Shown here piece after piece: positions 60,644-64,000 of a DNA stretch of 64,000 nt. How positions within the stretch are numbered: the first letter of the stretch is position 1; every line of letters starts with the position of its first letter. The stretch lies in the NCBI GenBank assembly GCA_902806575.1, contig CADCXD010000010.1:2790001-2854000 (forward strand), written 5' to 3'. The notes beneath the pieces were generated by a model. The model had not been told where the DNA came from and made no database searches. It saw only the letters and a program-made list of their open reading frames with translations. A program made the position numbers and the translations under genes. The DNA is from Jackrogersella multiformis. Lineage: Eukaryota; Ascomycota; Sordariomycetes; Xylariales; Hypoxylaceae.

Positions 60644-61020
60644 CTAGCAAGGACAATCGGGAACATACAGCAGTGTGGTCTTGCCGGTGCCATATGATCC
60701 TTTGACCCATAACATCCTCCTATGTGCCTCCTGTGCTTCAGATTCCCAACGAACAACCTCGTTGTTCAGTCTACGCCAAATTTTCTGGCCTATAATGAAA
60801 TCAGCTTAGTCTTATGTCTTCTCGTGAAATTTGCTTATGGCGTTCGAATGTATTAACCTCTAATGGTGATTAGCTCTCGGGAATTTCCAACTACGTCAAC
60901 TATATCAGGCACGGCCGTCGTGCTTAGACGAGGGCGTTCTTCCGTTCCGACGGCAATAGGAATAGCATTGAGATTTACTGAAGCCATGCCAGGAAGTGCC
61001 GCTGATCTAGTGCCAACCAT
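60644..61020 (-). pseudogene. Truncated NACHT (P-loop) gene, 5' part
   Basis: Exons 61020-60858 and 60789-60644 (phase 1, donor GTTAAT, acceptor TATAG) encode about 102 aa before TAG 60646. The second exon contains HRRMLWVKGSYGTGKTTLL, the usual start of a fungal NACHT domain with Walker A GSYGTGKTT, then a stop (YVPDCPC). Without a Walker B or the 300-odd residues that should follow, it cannot be a working STAND protein as is. Ankyrin-repeat sequence follows on the same strand (59972-60448). A donor GTATGT right after the P-loop Lys-Thr-Thr-Leu-Leu could start an intron, but no downstream exon restores the domain. Confidence 0.6.
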
Positions 61021-62250
61021 GTTGGAGTCGCTTGACTAGAGTCATTATAATGAGGATATCAATTAATCGCCAATTAGAGTCTTGGATGATTAAATAAGAA
61101 ACAGGAATCAGAAGTTAACAGGCATAAGGTGTTCTTAGACATGCAGTCTCATAGGGGAACACAGCAGTGACGCCAAACCCCTATTGGTTGAAATTGGAAT
61201 ATTACCACCGCCCTGTCGGCGTGAGTGATATATTACCTATACAGGAAGGTAAAAAAGGGGCTAGAATATGGAGGCTCCTACACTCGAGCTACTATGCCAC
61301 GCATCCGGGATGGTCTCGTAGTATAAAAACACGAGTTTACTCAGGATATCTCCTATTTAGGTAATGAATTCTTTCTTTATATTCGCATCGAAGTCTAGTG
61401 TGTGGTCAACCATGCATTCAACAAGCGAGTTATATCAAGGATATAGTTTTTGTTCTACGCCGACTAAGTACATGGCAATGTCCGGAACCCTATTACTTAC
61501 CTAGAGGGATGAGTTTGATTGCTGATTTAAGACGAGAAGCTGTCACATGGTAGGGATATACTCATAAAATAATCTTATACATCCTTAATGTAACCTTGGT
61601 GCTCTTCAAAACACGTCCTTGTGATATGATTCATGTTGTCTCTTGCCGATGTTCCTATCCTTAACTTGGATATTGGATAATTTGCTTGGCGTGGTAGTTA
61701 TGATAGTCGTAACACCTTTACTACCTTGATACCTTAGCTATCCTCTTAAAATCGTTACTATGAGCGTAAAACTTCATCGTAGCTCATCCAATGTTATCCG
61801 CATTGCCATGCAAGATCCCTAGGTAAGTAGGTGTTAACCTTACGGTAGGATCACCGTCGACGTCTCACGTTAGACTTGCCCCCGTGTCCCAGCGCCTTTT
61901 ATCCCACTATACTCTCATCGACCGCCTTTTCGACAATCTTAACTTCAACCTGGCGGATCTTCCATACAGCGATATCACCACATGATCATGCATATATATC
62001 ATTCCTCTCCATCTCTTCACTGGTCTTCCGTGTAACGTAGGGTGGCGGCAATTATGTCGGTTCGGTGCCTGGGGCGCAACCAACCACTCTGAATCATCGG
62101 CGAACTTCGTAAACGAGCATCAATATGTTCCTCTAGAGGAATCACGGTGCGCGTCTACAGTCAAGATGGAGCTATAATGTCACGTCGTCTTGGTTCGGGC
62201 ATCAACGCGTTACTCATAATAGTTCGCGGCGGCTCAATCTTGATAGCACA
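61021..62250. other. Intergenic
   Basis: About 1.2 kb without a supported gene, between the 5' end of the NACHT remnant and the 3' end of the dynactin p25 gene. Confidence 0.5.
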
Positions 62251-63010
62251 TCATACGGGTAGCGGCTGATTATTTCCTACCGTCTTGTACATCTCCCTGA
62301 GCTCGAAAGCCTCGTGCCCACCCTCGGGCACCTCGCCGACGACGCGGGCGGGCTGGCCAGCAACAACGCTGAAGCTCGGTATGACCATGTTGGGAGGTAT
62401 GACGGTTCCATCCAGTATTCGGACGTAATCTTTGATAATGGCGAACTCGCCAACGACTACATTCTGGCCGATGTGTACGTGACTTCCAACGGTGGCAGCT
62501 TGGACCACGGTGCTGTCGCCAATAAAAACGTGGTCGCCCAGTCGGAGAGGGAGGTAGGTGAAAGACCTATCAGATAGAAAGAAGCTGTCAGCAATGAACC
62601 AGGCGGTTGGGGAGGTAGCTGTCTAGCATGGATTAGTAAGTGATGGGTAACTGGTAACCAACCCTTTATATATACGACCCGGCGGCCGTAGACAGCATCC
62701 TTTGCTCAGGTAACAATATCGGCCAATAGCCACGGCGGTGTTGCTACCTGGAGCGGCGCCGGAGCTCGATGTAGATTGCGTAGTTCTGGCTAGGTCTCCA
62801 CGTATCATGGCTTCGGCTTGGATGATGGTCTTGCCACCTAGCATGATGTGTTGTGTTCCGATCAGGATGGCCTTTCGAGATACTTTGTTTCCTGTGTCCT
62901 AGGCGGGTAGGAATGGGCGTTAATAGCGAACATCAATACATTTGATTTGTTCATGGTATTGAGTAGCTTACGGTTTCGATATATTCTCCTTTCGCTTGTT
63001 TCCTAGACAT
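62251..63010 (-). CDS. Dynactin subunit p25 (left-handed beta-helix), RO-12/DCTN5 type
   Basis: Three exons (63010-62972, 62898-62663, 62566-62251) give 196 aa. Junctions: MSRKQAKGEYIETDTGNKVSR and RIYKGSFTYLPLRLGDHVFIG, the latter restoring the expected KG-(F/S)-Y-x-PL pattern. Hexapeptide repeats typical of left-handed beta helices follow: IGRYCYLSKGCCLRPP, STVVQAATVGSHVHIGQNVVVGEFAIIKDYVRILDGTVIPP, and the C-terminal VAGQPARVVGE. p25 sits at the pointed end of the dynactin Arp1 filament and helps recruit cargo to dynein. The exon 2 donor is GTTGGT rather than GTAAGT; the frame and protein alignment support it. Confidence 0.9.
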
Positions 63011-63558
63011 CTTGGCCGACTTGGATTTGAGCGAGTATTAGATCACCTGTTTTCTTTAGTTGAGAGTAACGAAGTGTAATATGGAAGACTAAATTAATTG
63101 ACTGTGTGGGACGCGACGCGATGCAAGTAAAAATCCCCCCCACCTACCCCAAAAATGGTTGGAGCAATTACGTAATCATTCCCCTGGTACTTTGGATAAT
63201 AGGTAATAGCTACTAACAGTTTGCCTACCTACCTAGGTAGGTACGTGCGCTATTTATGTACCGGTAGGTCTAGGTACCTAGTGTAGGAGGTAAATATGCT
63301 TCCTAAGGTGACGATAATAGTGCCTTAAAGGTTGCTATAATAGCTGCCTCAGTATCCACAAAATACCTCATAAAACCAACATCACATTAAATAAATGGCG
63401 GTGCACATCTAGAGAATTCTAGTTTCAAATATTCAAATATTATTTTAAATATAAATATCATTTCAAGTATTACAATTAAGTTTACTTAAGCTCTCTGTAT
63501 AGCTATCCTTATTAGTATTAAAGTCAAGTTGAATATACGTTTAGCGTTGTCGAATAGC
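63011..63558. other. Intergenic
   Basis: About 0.55 kb; one GTAGGTAGGTACG / ACCTACCTAGG palindrome block at about 63223-63243 and an A+T-rich run at 63380-63540. Confidence 0.5.
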
Positions 63559-64000
63559 TTATGAGAGAGCATCAACAATGGCCGTGTAAGCCGCCTTGGG
63601 CTGGTAACTGGCATCGAAGAGGAGCGGGGAGCTCTGTGATTGCCAAGAGTTCTGAAAGATGTTAGTTAGTATTAATACCAAGACGTCTGGGAGATTGGTA
63701 TGCTTACAGCGTCGCTCACACCCCACACCGTGATGCCCACGCACTTCTCAACCGCAAGACAGGCTTTGGTGACCTTGACGTACTCATCGGCAGGCGCGTT
63801 GACGATATCTAGCTCCGTGATGGCAAGCTCTTCCACACCCGTGGTAGCGAGTTTCTCTAGTCCGGCTTGCATACCGCTGGCGCTCGGGTTGCCGCCGCCG
63901 AGATGGCCTTGGATGCCAATACCGTCAATCGGGACCCCCGCGGCCAGCCACTTGTTCACGTGCTCAACCATGCCGGTAGTCGTCTTAGCAGAAGTACCGC
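63559..64000 (-). CDS. GH10 endo-1,4-beta-xylanase, 3' part (gene runs off the window)
   Basis: Two exons visible: the end of one from 64000 to 63708 and a last exon 63651-63559 (intron 56 nt, phase 0). The upstream frame reads GIGIQGHLGGGNPS and then ITELDI, the GH10 nucleophile-Glu motif, followed by CVGITVWGVSDA; the final exon reads NSWQSQSSPLLFDASYQPKAAYTAIVDALS, the usual GH10 end. GH10 enzymes cut internal beta-1,4 bonds in xylan and are secreted. The acid/base Glu, signal peptide and any CBM1 lie beyond the window. Confidence 0.92.

Noticed and set aside
1..64000. CRISPR array, rRNA genes or prokaryotic operon features
   Set aside because: The repeats seen are short tandems or dispersed palindromes without regular spacers, and the genes are spliced eukaryotic genes.

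Overview
The window is nuclear DNA of a filamentous ascomycete, most likely a Sordariomycete. Genes are broken by short introns (about 45-135 nt) with GT..AG ends, many with a CTAAC-type branch site. The families are typical of these fungi: CFEM, Zn2Cys6, fungal rhodopsin-fold membrane protein, FunK1 kinase, NACHT-TPR and NACHT-ankyrin proteins, and protoglobin. One 6.6-kb block carries the signature of repeat-induced point mutation (RIP). Gene models were assembled by hand from reading frames and splice sites, so exon borders are inferences, but most restore continuous family-like protein across the junction.

Layout. 0-13 kb is mostly housekeeping: a PRELI/MSF1 mitochondrial lipid-transfer protein, a GPI-type S10 carboxypeptidase, mitochondrial release factor 1, a CFEM protein and a thioesterase-fold membrane protein. 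13-20 kb is more accessory: an intracellular metzincin with an in-frame TAG before a coding-like tail, then a FunK1 kinase. 22-28 kb holds a rhodopsin-like seven-helix protein, a Zn2Cys6 regulator and an NAD(P)-binding protein convergent with it. 30-34 kb holds a fungal hypothetical protein and weakly supported ORFs.

34.1-41.7 kb is the most striking part. A 6,566-bp LTR retrotransposon (34163-40728; 313-bp LTRs, TGT..ACA ends, 5-bp target duplication CCTAC) is inserted in codon 12 of an RNase H-domain gene. Removing the element and one target copy rejoins the gene in frame. The element is almost wholly converted to A+T, but the outer edge of each LTR is far less mutated and the host exons are untouched.

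43-64 kb holds an F-box-like/ankyrin protein, a protoglobin, a 2,064-aa NACHT-TPR NLR-like protein, a delta-12-type fatty acid desaturase, the wreck of a NACHT-ankyrin gene, dynactin p25 and the 3' end of a GH10 xylanase. Long intergenic stretches are peppered with a palindromic TACCTAGGTA motif. I found no CRISPR array, rRNA gene or convincing intact tRNA.
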